A stretch of 64,000 nt of DNA from Micromussa lordhowensis (taxonomy: Eukaryota > Cnidaria > Anthozoa > Scleractinia > Lobophylliidae): assembly GCA_964020085.1 (NCBI GenBank), contig OZ026604.1, positions 21,013,894-21,077,893 on the forward strand. The letters are read 5' to 3'. The notes beneath the pieces were generated by a model that was not told the origin of the DNA, made no database searches, and was given only the letters and a program-made list of their open reading frames with translations. Made by a program: the position numbers and the translations under genes. Shown here piece after piece: positions 35,056-46,549 of this stretch. Each line of letters starts with the position of its first letter. The stretch's first letter is position 1.

Positions 35056-38000
35056 CGATATGCACTGAGGTGTGAAAAAAGCATCACATGTTGACCTGTA
35101 TTCACAACTGTTGTCTATCAGCAGATAGAAAACAGTGAAAGAGCCAATCAAATTCACAGATTCACAATAGACCATTGTAAGCTTATACTAATACTGAATA
35201 TCACTCTCTGCATAAAATATTTAGTGCAAATATTTGAAGAAGCCCTGTCAGCAGGCAGAACTATCCAGAATTTGCTTTTTAAATGCCTGAGATGGGTCAT
35301 CATTTGGTAAAGCCTACCTTCTGCGTGCAGGCGTCTGTCGTATCCTACTTCCTTGGTTAGAAGAAAAAGTCCAGAGACGCGGGGGGGTCATGAGATTTAT
35401 TTAATAGCGAGTTAAGTTGGCTCGATTTCCGCCGCTCTCTCGCGGCTGGTCTTTGTTCCCGCGGGCTCGTGTCCCGAATCGCGGCCGGAAATCGAGCCTA
35501 GTTTGAGTTTAATTGACTTTTAAATTAATTGAGATATTCGATATTTAGTGTCTGCAAAGGGTTGACTAACTAACCGCAGCTGAGAACAGGTCAAAGTTTT
35601 AACTGTCAGTTGAAAAATGACGCGTTTTTCTGCTAAGTGCTGGGATCTGAGAACTGCATAATCTACTGATAACTGAAATTTAACTGATAGCTGAGATTCC
35701 AGTACATTCATTCAGACATCTCGTTTTCTCACGCAAACAACGAGGCAGAGATAGATTGAAATTACGTGATAGTTTGCATCCTGTAAAGTACTTGGACTGC
35801 CTTTGGCAGGAATGTGTTACAACAATATATTTCATCTCTATAATCTAAGTTTTTGGTTACTATGTCTTCAGGAAAGTTGTTATGCTAAGCAGTTAAGCAG
35901 CTAAGCATAAAAAAAAACTGTTTTCTTGAGCATCATGATAAACGTATTAAAAGATCATGTTAAACAATAGTGATTGATTTCTGACCAATCTCTTAAGGGT
36001 TCTACTGTTTTGACTAGATAGAGTTTACTTTAACTTAGTAAGTTATGCTCGCATTTTCTATAGCTAGCCCTAAACATGAGTGAGTAACGTTATTGAAGCC
36101 CTTTTCGTGTTGCATTTAGAATGGGGATCACTTGCCTCTAAAGGGATTTCAGATTGCAGCGTGGAGTACTTCGAAGCCAACATGAAGGCTGTGTCACCAT
36201 CGCTTGCTGAAGGACAACTCGAGGAGGTTTACAGTGTACAATGGTATGCAGCCTCCGATATGTACTGGCAGTTTGGTGACAAGAAAAGTGCTCTTCTGAC
36301 GTACTTGACGGAGCATGGTCCTCGCGAATTTCCGCGCTTTAAGAAGGGGCTTAAACAGCTGAAAAGAATATTAGAAAGGCTTGCCGACGGCGACGCAGTC
36401 CCCACCACCATCGAATTGACGACTGAAAAACCCAGCCACCTTAAGACGTTCCTCACTGAGGTCGCCAGTCATGTAAGCGTGGCAACTGTTTGTCTTAGAC
36501 AGCCAGGCCTGCGCAAGTTCTTCGCCGACGGTATTGGGAAACACGTGTTGACTGCTTTAGAAAAGAAGCACTCGTGCTCGATCGAGTCCCTCGGTGAAAA
36601 ACCACTAGTTGTGTCCGACGACGAAGCCCTATCCAGTCTCGTTAAGCCCTCTCTGTGTATCCCTGATTTCGACGAAATTATTGAGGATTTGGAACAACAA
36701 CAGGTTAGTAGCGAGATACAGTACCTAGCATTAGAATATGACAGTGGCAGTTGAATGTAAGGACATCTGTTTACATCCCGCGGGGGCAGGGGGCGGGTGA
36801 GGGTACTCTCTGCGCCTATACGGACAGGCTCCGCCTAAAAGGGGTACCTTTTTCTGGCTTCAGGTACATAAAATGGTAGGGATTTCACAAGTTGAGGTAC
36901 ATAAAAAGGTAAGGAAATCTGTCCCTTAGTCATTTTAAAGAGCCTTTAATTAAAACATATCAAAGAGACGCACCTTATGGCTGAGTCATTTTCTTTGTCA
37001 TACGTATGTTACGTAAGAAGAAGACTTCCTTGTTTGGTGATGTATTCATAATACAGGGCAGTTATCAAAGTATGTGAAGGGGTACCTTTTCCAGTTTAAG
37101 GTATACGAAAGGGGTACCATTCTGACAAAATGGTATACAAAAGGGTATGGGGTTGGACCTAGAGGCCTCCCCGTATAGAACCCTCTGTAAAGTACTTCCC
37201 CGGATTTTACATGTCGATCGGATTGAGTAATTCGCCCATGTTAAAAAACAGATCGCTTGTAAGATTGTGCAAGCTTTAGCGGTACATGGTAACAAGTGTG
37301 AAAGAAAACATCTTCAAACCTCCTTTAAACAATGCATGAAAAGCTATACCATTTTAAGACGCTTGATATGGCTTTGGGCAATTCAGAAAAAAAAAAGAGA
37401 TAACTTGTTGTTCAACGAATTTCGTAACACGAGTTTCTTTGATATGCACCTCATACGCTCAAACGGAAATTATTTTCCACATCTAACCGCAGCCATTTTT
37501 AAACAGTTTTTTTTTCCAGTATTAAGCTAGCCCCTCCTTTCGACAGTACCTTCCCTAACCAAGGCCCTGTCAACTACACTGGAGGAATCTGGAAACGGAG
37601 GTTTCACTCACTCCGGCATAACGCATCAAAATGTTTTCCTTCCATTCTACGCTCCTGGAGGAATTTAAGAACGCAATAATCACCGCTCATTTGAAGATTT
37701 TTGTTTGAGGAAATCACATAATTATCCTGACGCCATCGTTTTCGAAAACCTCCGTTTTCAAAATGTTTTCCGTGCACACGAAAACGCAAAGTCGGCGTTT
37801 TCAAATTCTTCTGCCGGGTTTGAAGAGCGTTTTCGAAAAGCTCCGTTTTCGTGACGGATTAGTGTGGACCGTAGAAATGAAGTTGCGTTTTCAAATTTCT
37901 CCGGACGTGGACGTGGCCTAAAGCTTTTGTCCTTGTCCTTATCTCAGTTTGTTCTTACTCATGGCGTGCTTATAGATTTACAGCGGTTGTATTACATGCT

Positions 38001-41000
38001 TTTGCATTACCACGCAATGTGATTGGCTTAAAAAACTCGCGCCACTTTGTCGTCCAATCAGAAGTAAAACCAAACCTATCGCGACTCGCTAGCACTGTTC
38101 TTTTCCCGCGCTTCTACTGATCACATGTATTTGCTTCGAGTTTTGATTGGTTCACTGCGTCCTATGGGATTGGCTAGAGTGATTTGCTGCTTTCGTGACC
38201 AGGTGGTTAGACAAATCTCGAAGGTTGGCATTTGTAGGACTGGGGTGGATAGATTTTTTAGAAGAGCACTGACCGAATGTTGTGATCTTTGTTTTAAAGG
38301 TGGATCCTCCCGCGATTGTGGACGAGGAGGCTCCATTTGCGGACTGGAAGGAGATGATTTGGGAAGGCGCTTTAACAGAACTGTCACCAACTGAACCTCT
38401 AGACTCAAATAACAGCGCGTTACCATCTGAATCAGCAGTAATTGTGACTGAGCTTCCCTCGACTATTGCGTTACAAAACACAGAGAGACCTGAAGCTAAG
38501 CCAGTTGATTCGTCCGAGTGCACGTTTATCCAAAACACGCAAATTCGTGTTTGCGCCGGTGACTTAACGAAAGAAGTGGTTGATGCGATATTAATAACAA
38601 ATAAAGATAATCTGGACTTGAATAAGGGAGGTCAGTTGAATAAGCATATTAACCTAGCAGCCGGGCCATCTGTGAAGAGGCAATGCAAGCTCATCATCAA
38701 TGAAAATGGTGCGCAGCTTCCTGGCAACGCTGTGATGACGTCAGCAGGGAACCTCCCTTGTAAGGAAATTGTACACGTTATCGCTTACCCAGGCCCACCA
38801 CAGATCCTCGACCTTCAGCTGGGCGTGAAAACTGGGCTTCAGTTGGCCGACGAGAGGGGAATGAGTTCCATAGCTTTGCCAACTATAGGCGCGGGCTGCA
38901 TGGGATTGACACTGACAAACTCGGCCCAGGTTCTTTCAGGGGGGATTTTGAGTTTTTTGGAGCGGTCTCCCCGAAACCTGCGCGAGATCAAGATTGTCCT
39001 GTTTGACGACAGTTTGTTGCCGACATTTGCCCAAGAACTGAAGAACGACTTTGCCCCTATTAAGGCCCTTCAAGAGTATTCTCCCCTCTCTACCGAACGG
39101 CTAGACGAAGACTGCTTCCCTGAGGTAACCAACCGGAATACCACGATCAACGAATTGAGTGCAAACAAGCCTCCCGCTAATACCTCGGCCGAGTTTCGTG
39201 TGTACGGCAAAGACAGAAAGACTGTCATTAGTGCTGTGAACAGTTTGCTCAATGTTTTCGCGAAGCACCGAACAGTCCAAAGGGTTACGCATAAGTTGGT
39301 TCCTTGTCTGATCCAGAGCTCTTGGACCTGGCTTCGTGAAGTGACATCTAAACACCAGGCAGATCTCACGAACGAGGCGCACAATGACACCATCATTGTT
39401 GGCGGCAATTCGGACGATGTCGCCTCAGTGGTGGGATGCATTTGGCAAGAAATCGGCAGGCTCGCGGAAAATCAAAACAACCTTGAAAAGCGCAAACTGA
39501 TGTCGCAATATGTGCGGTGGCATTACATTATTCTTGACAACGAAATCGCTGTCACTGAGAAACTCAGCTCTATGATCGAGGAGGCATGCAGTCAGGAAAA
39601 AGAAGGGGTGACTCTTGTTATGGATGAGCACAAATATTCCGTGGATTTTAAATCAATGACGGTCAAGGAATTATGTTGTAGCAAGTATCCATCGCTTCGG
39701 TTGAGCCGAAAAATACTGGCAGATACTGGTAAATGAACTCATTTGATCATAGCTTTTATATTTCCTTGATTTCTCTACGTACAGCTGATTCGTATGCAGG
39801 CTTTTTCTTGATTATTTTGTGATACTTTGCGCCCCACCCGGATAAGCGCCTGGGCACGTGTATAATCCGTAGATGCCATCTTCCTTTGAATTCGTGTTTT
39901 TTTTTTTTTGGCCCTTACAAAGGCTTCTGAGTTCGAGAAGACAATTTCCATGCAGGTGACACATGATCTGGAGATTGTGTTATTATAGCCCGTCCGGATG
40001 TATTAGAGATTACGAGAAACAGGAGCCAATGACAGCTAGGGACTAATGGCGAAAATACAGTGAAACCTGTATTAAGCGGACACCGTTGGGACCCTCACTA
40101 GGGTCCGCTTAATACAGGATGTCCGCTCTAAACAGGTTCAGCAATAATAGCTAATTGTTAACCTTTTTGTAACACAGTGTAAGATCAAAGACTGCTCTTA
40201 GCATAATGTCCAGACAGTCAATGCATTAATCTGAAATTATCTACTTAGCTTTAAAAAGACATCGCTGAACAATGTTAACGGTGTCTGAGCTGAGCGTTTA
40301 GAAGTAAAAAGCCCTTGAAGTGTCCGCTTATTGCAGGTTTTGTGCAACAAAATGGCTTAATATTGGTGTCCGCGTCCGCTTAACAGAGGTGTCCGCTGAA
40401 CGCAGGTTTATTGTACAGTAAATGTGGGAAGAAAGTTTAGTGACTCAAGCTGGTGTCCGCTTAATATGGGGTCCGCTTAATGCAGGTTTCACTGTATAAA
40501 GGAAGCGCAATCTGAAACGTGCTCTATCATTGGTCGTGAAAATTAACTGACTGGCTGATCCTCCGACTGAATGGCTCGCTGGCTGACTGACTGACTGATT
40601 GGCTGGCTAGCTTGCTGACTGAATGATTGACTCGCTGACTGACTGACTAAATGACTGACTGGCTGACAGAAAAAGACAGACAGACTGGCTGGGTGACTGG
40701 CTGACTGTCTAACAGACACAGACAGGCAGATAGATGGACAGACGGACTCACTGACGGACTCACTGGCTGACTGGCTGACTGGCTGACCGACTGACTTGGC
40801 TGACTGACTGACTGGCTGGCGGACTTTATCGAAATAGACCTCTACCTAATTTCCGTATTATATTGCCAAATGGCACCAAATATGCAAATAAATTGAATAT
40901 AAAATGTGTATAGAGTATATCAAAGAAAAAGATGGAAGTGGATTACAGTTCATCGATTTGACTTTTGTGACAAGATGCAAGAAATAAAAATTGCCATTTT

Positions 41001-42773
41001 GGTAACTGTTGAATCTTGTACTTGTTATCCAGATTGGATCATCCTCAGTCTCAAGTCGTATATATTGTTCTTTTTAAGTCGATTTGTTTTGTTTTCACCA
41101 CCTAATTTTCTTTTCTTCCTGTTAAAAGATAATAATAACGTAACTTTATAGCAAGTCGGTAGCGATTATTATCTGTTGTTGTTAAACACGATATCTTTGC
41201 GGAGGCATTGCTCTCTTAACTTTTTGATAGATCTTATACGCTGTGCATTCTTAATCTCACCATTCAGTGTCGCTGCATTTTAGTAGTTCAATCGTGATTG
41301 ATCCAACGTTCCTTTTATCTTTAATCCAAGGAGTTTTTATGCCTGATTCCTGGTCAGTGCAACCGTGCTTCCCAGACGGAACTCCACATCCCGTTGCCTT
41401 GGTTCCGGTAAAGATGTCGGATGAAGTGGAGTACAAGACCGTGGCCAACTTGTTCTACAACACTGGCGGCTACGGCGACATAGTCAGTATTGAACGGGTC
41501 CAGAACCCATGCCTTTACAAGCAGTACACAGCCCACAAACAGGAAGTAGAACAAAATAACAGCAGGCATGGAAAGATCAGCAGAAACGAATTGCAGCTCT
41601 TTCACGGCACCAGTGGGTCAAACGTGAGGTCCATAAACAGACAGGGATTCAACAGGACGTTTTGCGGAATGACGCACGGTTAGTTGACTGCTAACAGTGA
41701 TACCACTCACTTGTGATGATAAATAAATAAACAAAATGGTCAATTTTAGACTCGGTAGTGAAACGGGAGAGATCCAATTTTCATGGTGATCTCTCCATAG
41801 CTCGGTGGATAGAGCGCCTGTATGCCGGTGTTGGAAAGGGCAGATTCAAATTCCGTCGGGGACTTCTTATCGAACACTATGTTCATCTTTTTTCATTTCA
41901 TTAGTGAGTATAAAATTTAGCGTGATCTTTCTTTATATATTACAATATCTGATATGTACACGGATACTTTTATGTTTAAGATAACGACAAAAATGTCCAC
42001 GTTGCTTATCCTTCTCCGCTTCTCACGGAAAACGAGATTCGTCTACACTCGCACTTGAATCTAAGCTCAGGGGTGGATTTAGGGTTAGGGAGTGCTGGAT
42101 TGGGTGGCTAGCAATCCCCTCTTTGGACGAGTAAAAAAAGATGAATATAATGGAAGAAATATAGGCAAACACTCTGGAGAGGTACGTCATCGTTTTTTTC
42201 TACTTTGCGCCGGCATTGCCAGTATTTCTAGTGTAAACGTTTTCAGTGAAGTTTCAGTTCTCACACTGCCACATTTTTGGGGCATGCCCCATTGATTCTG
42301 CCAAGATACCACTGAACCACCATCCTCTTGAAAAATCCTGCATCCACCCCTACAAGAGAACCCAAAAGTAGCCTGTTCGATTGAGAGACAAACGACTAAA
42401 TTCTAGAACTTAAGGCGATTATGTGGAATAGTCATTGTAAAAAAACAAAACAAAAAAAACAACTTCTTTTCCTGTTGTGTTTTTTTTAGGAGCTGTGTAC
42501 GGGAATGGAGTATACTTTGCTTCAAGGGCGTCGTACTCGATGGGCTATACGGTCCCGGACATCTTGGGACTAAGGCATATGTACCTGGCACGAGTTCTGG
42601 TGGGGTTTTACTCCACAGGCAGGAAGGGACTTCTGGTGCCGCCACCATTGTTTACTGAACTGCCCGAGGTACTTTTCGATTCGGTCGTAGACAACACAGC
42701 AAATCCAAACGTGTTTGTGGTGTTTCGTGATTCGCAATGCTACCCAGAGTATCTCATTACTTTGAAAACTTAA
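33921..42773 (+). CDS. PARP14-like ADP-ribosyltransferase (macrodomain-KH-like-WWE-PARP)
   Basis: Model: 33921..33924 (ATGA, tentative), 36120..36703, 38300..39728, 41331..41678, 42490..42773. Phases agree throughout, giving 882 residues. Order: N-terminal region without clear family (2-196), linker, macrodomain about 278-425, KH-like segment about 450-565, WWE about 599-673, PARP catalytic domain about 690-882. This is the C-terminal arrangement of PARP14/PARP15-type enzymes, which attach single ADP-ribose units to proteins and act in antiviral and inflammatory signalling in vertebrates. The triad is H764 (in LFHGT), Y797 (in GVYFAS) and V863 (in NPNVFVVF) instead of the Glu of polymerising PARPs, so mono-ADP-ribosylation is expected. 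The 3' four exons are firm; the 5' exon is inferred from a GTAAGT donor and phase. Confidence 0.85.
34344..34386. promoter_or_regulatory. Inverted pair of ISRE-like sites in the presumed first intron of the PARP gene
   Basis: GAAAGAGAAACT at 34375-34386 fits the vertebrate ISRE core GAAANNGAAAC. GTTCTCTTTC at 34344-34353 is the same core on the other strand minus one base. IRF-family factors bind such sites. Whether this is an enhancer or simply the arms of a small palindrome cannot be decided from sequence. Confidence 0.35.
34850..34940. mobile_element. Palindromic foldback element
   Basis: GACTACGAGCGCGAGTTTTC pairs with GAAAACGAGGGCGAGTAGTC; inner GATAGTCA/TGACTATC; centre GCGAGGCGCAGCCGAG. 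Confidence 0.8.
35419..35498. repeat. Short GC-rich palindrome
   Basis: GGCTCGATTTCCGCCGC pairs with GCGGCCGGAAATCGAGCC, within the intron before 36120. Confidence 0.7.
36120..36703 (+). other. PARP14-like gene exon, N-terminal region
   Basis: Opens after ATTTAG and ends at CAACAACAG/GTTAGT. It encodes 195 residues (WGSLASKGISDCSVEYFEAN onward) rich in Leu/Lys/Glu, ending in DFDEIIEDLEQQQ. No RRM or KH signature is clear. Its phase 1 start matches the 4 bp coding exon at 33921. An ORF continuing to 36754 is intron read-through. Confidence 0.75.
37555..37920. mobile_element. MITE-like repeat, family B copy 3
   Basis: Left end AAGGCCCTGTCAACTACACT and right-end complement TTAGGCCACGTCCACGTCCG; inner AGCTCCGTTTTCGTGACGG and TTAGTGTGGAC match the copy at 1841. 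Lies in an intron of the PARP gene. Confidence 0.65.
38300..39728 (+). other. PARP14-like gene exon: macrodomain, KH-like segment and WWE domain
   Basis: Macrodomain: IRVCAGDLTKEVVDAILITN, GGQLNKHINLAAGPSVKRQC, PGNAVMTSAGNLPCKEIVHV and IALPTIGAGCMGLTLTNSA. The usual N-A-A-N of binding strand is ITNKDN, so the active macrodomain Asn pair is altered. KH-like: EFRVYGKDRKTVISAVNSLL to about IIVGGNSDDVASVVGCIW. WWE: VRWHYIILDNE to VDFKSMTVKEL and LRLSRK. Ends GATACTG/GTAAAT in phase 1. Confidence 0.88.
40058..40494. mobile_element. Tc1/mariner-pogo-like MITE with TA target duplication
   Basis: Ends CAGTGAAACCTGTATTAAGC and CAGGTTTCACTG are inverted and flanked by TA on both sides (40056-40057, 40495-40496). 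Internal GTGTCCGCTTA words repeat several times. The end motif CAGTGAAACC is typical of pogo/Tigger-type non-autonomous elements. It lies in an intron of the PARP gene. Confidence 0.8.
40555..40825. repeat. CTGACTGG minisatellite
   Basis: Imperfect tandem copies of CTGACTGGCTGA and shorter CTGA/CTGG units over about 270 bp, intronic. Confidence 0.9.
41331..42773 (+). other. Two exons (41331..41678, 42490..42773) encoding the PARP catalytic domain
   Basis: First exon: VFMPDSWSVQP, then LFHGTSGSNVRSINRQGFN with the NAD-binding His764. Second: GAVYGNGVYFASRASYSMGY with Tyr797, HMYLARVLVGFYSTG, and NPNVFVVFRD with Val863 at the Glu position, ending YPEYLITLKT and TAA. Both splice borders are canonical and phase 1. 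A possible poly(A) signal AATAAA is at 43306-43311. Confidence 0.92.
41789..41875 (+). mobile_element. tRNA-derived SINE-like fragment
   Basis: TAGCTCGGTGGATAGAGCGC (A-box half) and GCAGATTCAAATTCCGTC (B box) at tRNA spacing, intronic. Stems do not pair well enough for a functional tRNA. Confidence 0.6.
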
Positions 42774-42926
42774 CTGACAAGTACACACAGCTCGAATTCA
42801 ACTCCATCTCCCAAGTGACTGGAGAGCTGTTCGTGACGCCATCGCTTCTTATTACCGTTAGCTACACATCCTTCCAACTGTAGCGAAATCTCTTGTCAAA
42901 ACATAGAACTGAAAACAACTAGCCAA

Positions 42927-43044
42927 CGTGTAGCCGTACCCACCCCCCACCCCCCCGAGGAAAAACGGGAGGGAGGGAACGTTCCCTCCCTCCCTGTTTT
43001 TCCTCGGGGGGTGGGGGGGGGGGTGGGGGTGGGTACAGCTACGC
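42927..43044. repeat. C/G-rich near-perfect palindrome
   Basis: CGTGTAGCCGTACCCACC pairs with GGTGGGTACAGCTACGCG; the centre GAGGGAGGGAACGTTCCCTC is fully self-complementary. Confidence 0.85.
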
Positions 43045-43320
43045 GTAGACTAGAAAACAACGTCTTTGTTATGATTAAGTGGAGTTTAAGTGGATATTTA
43101 GCTCTTTCAATCCGTTTGATGTCTAATTTCGGTATAAATATGACAGATTTTCTTTAATTTTCTCTTTCATTTGCATGCTCACTCCTTACGTATTTCTTCT
43201 TCATTCAAAGTTCTGCATAACAAGTATATATTGTGGTAGCTTTTACTTGTGTCACACTCAACTGTTTTTTCCAACTTCCAAAGTTAGTATCGTACTAGAC
43301 AGTATAATAAATATATGGCA

Positions 43321-43680
43321 GTACTCTTCAATAACTTTCATTTGAATGGTCACACGCTGGAGTTTCATTCACAGACTTAAATGTTAGAATCACCTTGTAC
43401 AGCATAATAAACAGTACCACATGAAAGTACTGCTCAATAGCTTACATTTGAATGGTCACACACTGGAGTTTCATTCACAGACTTAAATGTTAGAACCATT
43501 TGTGGAGCAAAATAAACAGTTATATGAAAGCACTGTTCAATAGCTTTCATTTTAAACACTAGAGTTTCATCCTGATATGCAAATTAGAACTGTTTTGTAC
43601 AGGATGATAAACAAAGTCAGTCAACATTGCCACTACTTTCACTTGAATGCACACACCAGATTATTATAAGCACTTGTTCT
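43321..43680 (+). repeat. Tandem array of ~105 bp units (family E)
   Basis: TTTGAATGGTCACAC-CTGG, TTTCATTCACAGACTTAAAT, GTTAGAAYCA and AATAAACAGT recur at about 43340, 43445, 43541 and 43632, decaying to the right. The same unit appears singly at 48855-48985 and 49520-49730 on the other side of the TPR gene at 46550. Confidence 0.75.
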
Positions 43681-44220
43681 TTTTATTTGTTTCATATTAG
43701 CTCTACAGAACATTCAGTAAAATTAATGTTATCTGCAGTTTTCAAAGTTTCTAAACAGTCATCTGACTTTGTAATATTAAATAATTATTAAACTATAGTA
43801 CTACATGTATATTCAGTTGAACCTGGCTTGATGGACTCTCGCTTTTACTAGGTATTGTGGACAGTTCTCATTGTTCGGTTTGTGCCCAGGTTTACTGGGT
43901 TCCAATGTATTTGAAAGTAAATGGATGTTAGATTGTTAAATTATTTAATGTAAGATAAGTAAAAAATATAAATAATTTTATGACTGTTTCAATGAGATTT
44001 GTACAGTTAACTTGGCATGTCTTATCATAAATTACTGAAATTGATTGACTGGACAATTGATTCACTATCTCATTGGTGGATTTAGGCCTGAGGAGCTGCA
44101 GCCCCATATGATATCCCTTCTACATGTGGAAACATAAGGCCTAAACATTTCAGTCAAACACCTTCAAAATGCAGGAATTACATCTGAGGAGACCAAGGTT
44201 TTCGAGTTCTCTAGGTTGGG

Positions 44221-44390
44221 AGGTATGCCAAATTTAAACTGTTTTGCCAATTGCTATAGCCCCATTTCCCCTGGTATCTCAAGAAAAACAATCGCAGATA
44301 TGTTGAGGCATGCCGAATTTAAACTGTTTTACCAATTGCTATAGCCCCATTTCCCCTGGTATCTCAAGAAAAACAATCACAGATATGTTG
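44221..44390 (+). repeat. 85 bp tandem duplication
   Basis: 44221-44305 and 44306-44390 match over their full length with about four differences; shared core TAGCCCCATTTCCCCTGGTA. Confidence 0.95.
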
Positions 44391-44442
44391 ACATCTTCCA
44401 ATGTACATATACTTCTTATCCTAATCAGGTCTTATCCGTGAC

Positions 44443-44576
44443 TAGTCTCCCTCACAGCCGTTTTTAGTCTCGTGTCGCAACGCTCCTCCCCATAAACGGC
44501 TGCTCACATTCGAGCAACATTCCTTACCGCCACTTGCGTTGCGTGACGAGACTAAAAACGGCTGTGAGGGAGACTA
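44443..44576. mobile_element. Foldback element
   Basis: AGTCTCCCTCACAGCCGTTT pairs with AAACGGCTGTGAGGGAGACT. A second copy of AAACGGCTG lies in the loop. Confidence 0.85.
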
Positions 44577-45009
44577 ATCCGTGACAGCCAACCTGTTAGT
44601 TTTCACAGGATGCAAATTAGCTAAGAGGCACTCAGGAAGATAATCATTGGAAAGAAGACAACAGTTTTGCTCGTACTGAAAGAACTACAGTTTTTAATAG
44701 TTGAGTATTCATACCAAAGTTGTATTTTAGTGTCAGGTAACTTAACATATCTAGCATCAAAGACACAAATGCATGCACTGTGTTATAGTTTGTGTTAGCT
44801 CTCTGCACACTTTGCATACCTATAAATCTAGGTAACTGTAAAAGATTAGGACTGGAGGGTTGTGTTATAATGACGTTTCAGAGTCAAGACATTGGTATAA
44901 TATGCATGTAAAAAGTGCTAAGGGCTATATGGTAGCAAGCACAAACCACGATGCTAGATTTTAGTTACTCGCACTCATTAGTTTTGATTTCTTATCTTGA
45001 CTTGCTAAC

Positions 45010-45280
45010 CATGGAAGTCATGTACCGTATATAAACGATAGCCTCCGTTTGGCACGAAAATATGTTCCAATATTTGTCCATGGACATTATCTGTTCTGGG
45101 AAGCGAACAGTTTTCAGAGAGCGTAGCTCGAGGATAACTGTGAGGAACAGATAATGTCCAATTACAAATATGAGAGCATTTTCCCTCACCAAATGGAGGC
45201 TATTGTGTTTATTATCCTTTAAATGGTTTTCACAACACATGCAGTTAATTTGTAAATCAGGGAACATCACTAGGATATGT
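45010..45280. repeat. Dispersed repeat family C, copy 2
   Basis: TATCTGTTCTGGGAAGCGAA, AAATGGAGGCTATTGTGTTT and ATTATCCTTTAAATG match the copy at 3430. Confidence 0.6.
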
Positions 45281-45852
45281 AAAACTTACTTCAACAACAT
45301 TTCATCATCTAAATACATGTTATAGCTGCATAAATTTATTCCATTATGGGACCATGCCCCTGCCTTGGGGATATGTCCAGCATTAACAGATCAGTCTCCA
45401 CCATGGTAAGGTAAGGTTTGCATCAAAGCAGTGGCCCACATGGTGGGAGCTTATCCCAGTTTTTGTAACAAGAAGTGACCACAAAAGTTTCTACTCCCCT
45501 AGTTAAGACTGTAGATACTCATACATTTTCTAAGCTATCCCATCACCCTACGCACTCATCTTCCATGTGTATAAAGATAAAGAAGGATGGTAGACAGACA
45601 GTATGAGCATTGCAATGGTACTCAGGATGCCTTTTAGAACAGGGGATGCTTTTTTAAAATTTCTAGCCTCAAAGGGCACAAATTCAAAAAGGGGCATTAT
45701 TTAGAGCTGAGTGCTAATTTGACAAATTATGGCAGTCACTGTAGACTAGCTGTAAAAAAAAATCATTCACCAGAAAGTTAAAACAAGTTGAAGTGTTTGG
45801 TTACTTTCTATGGTAGTGAATCATAAACAGTGTAAGATTAATTTGTGGTTCT

Positions 45853-46305
45853 TAACCCTTAACTCCCTAGGAGTGCCAATTGGCACACGTCGTAACTTTG
45901 TGAATATTTGATAGATTTCTATGCATTTTTGCCATGAAAATTGTCTTGTAGAGATCTGCTCACTGAAGTCATAAAATTGTGACCCCTTCCTATCTAAGAA
46001 ATGGTTGACCACCCCCAGAAGTTTTTAGTTTCTGTTTTGGGATGCACATGGAATGCAAGACTTGTTTCACATCAACCTATGCACTAAAAGCTGCTAAATA
46101 AGCTGCAGTATAGGGGTATACCCTAATACAGTAGAAAGTTGATACATTTTTGAAATGTTGCATTTCTGCTCCTTCGTAGCTGCTGATGTCAATTCCTAAA
46201 CAAGCTGGTCAATTTCTTTCAAATGGCATATTGTACACAGCCAGGGAGTTTTTATTTGCTGATTTAGGAAAAATCTGCCATTTGTCTAAGGGGATAAAGG
46301 GTTAA
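45853..46305. repeat. Repeat with short TTAACCCTT inverted ends
   Basis: Starts TTAACCCTTAACTCCC and ends ATAAAGGGTTAA. Internal sequence is AT-rich and non-coding. The last part may serve as the 3' UTR of the - strand gene at 46550 (AATAAA on the - strand at 46251-46256). Confidence 0.45.
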
Positions 46306-46549
46306 CCTTCAATTTTGTCACTGATATGATTAATTGCACATCATGCTATGACATTTTGGAAGTATCACCTTTATGCAGATCATGAAAGTAAACATACATG
46401 TACTGATTACCCAGGATGTGTTGAATTAAGAGCATTTTGCAAATCTCTCCCAAAAATAACTTTTGTGAAATACCTGGTTATCTGTAAGGATAATTCTCAT
46501 GTTTGCATGGGAAATAGTACATGTAGATGCAGTATTTAAAATTAAAATG

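Larger units (their letters stand above)
42774..46549. other. Intergenic region between PARP and TPR genes: repeats only
   Basis: 3' UTR of the PARP gene, a GC-rich palindrome (42927-43044), a ~105 bp tandem array (43321-43680), an 85 bp tandem pair (44221-44390), a foldback element (44443-44576), family C copy (45010-45280) and a TTAACCC-ended repeat (45853-46305). No gene recognised. Confidence 0.6.

Noticed and set aside
38121..38538. ORFs of 89-128 residues at the macrodomain exon
   Set aside because: They overlap the exon in other frames.
40555..40825. CRISPR-like or regulatory array
   Set aside because: Simple CTGA/CTGG minisatellite without spacers.
43321..43680. CRISPR array
   Set aside because: Tandem units diverge across their full length with no constant repeat and unique spacer pattern; the genome is animal.
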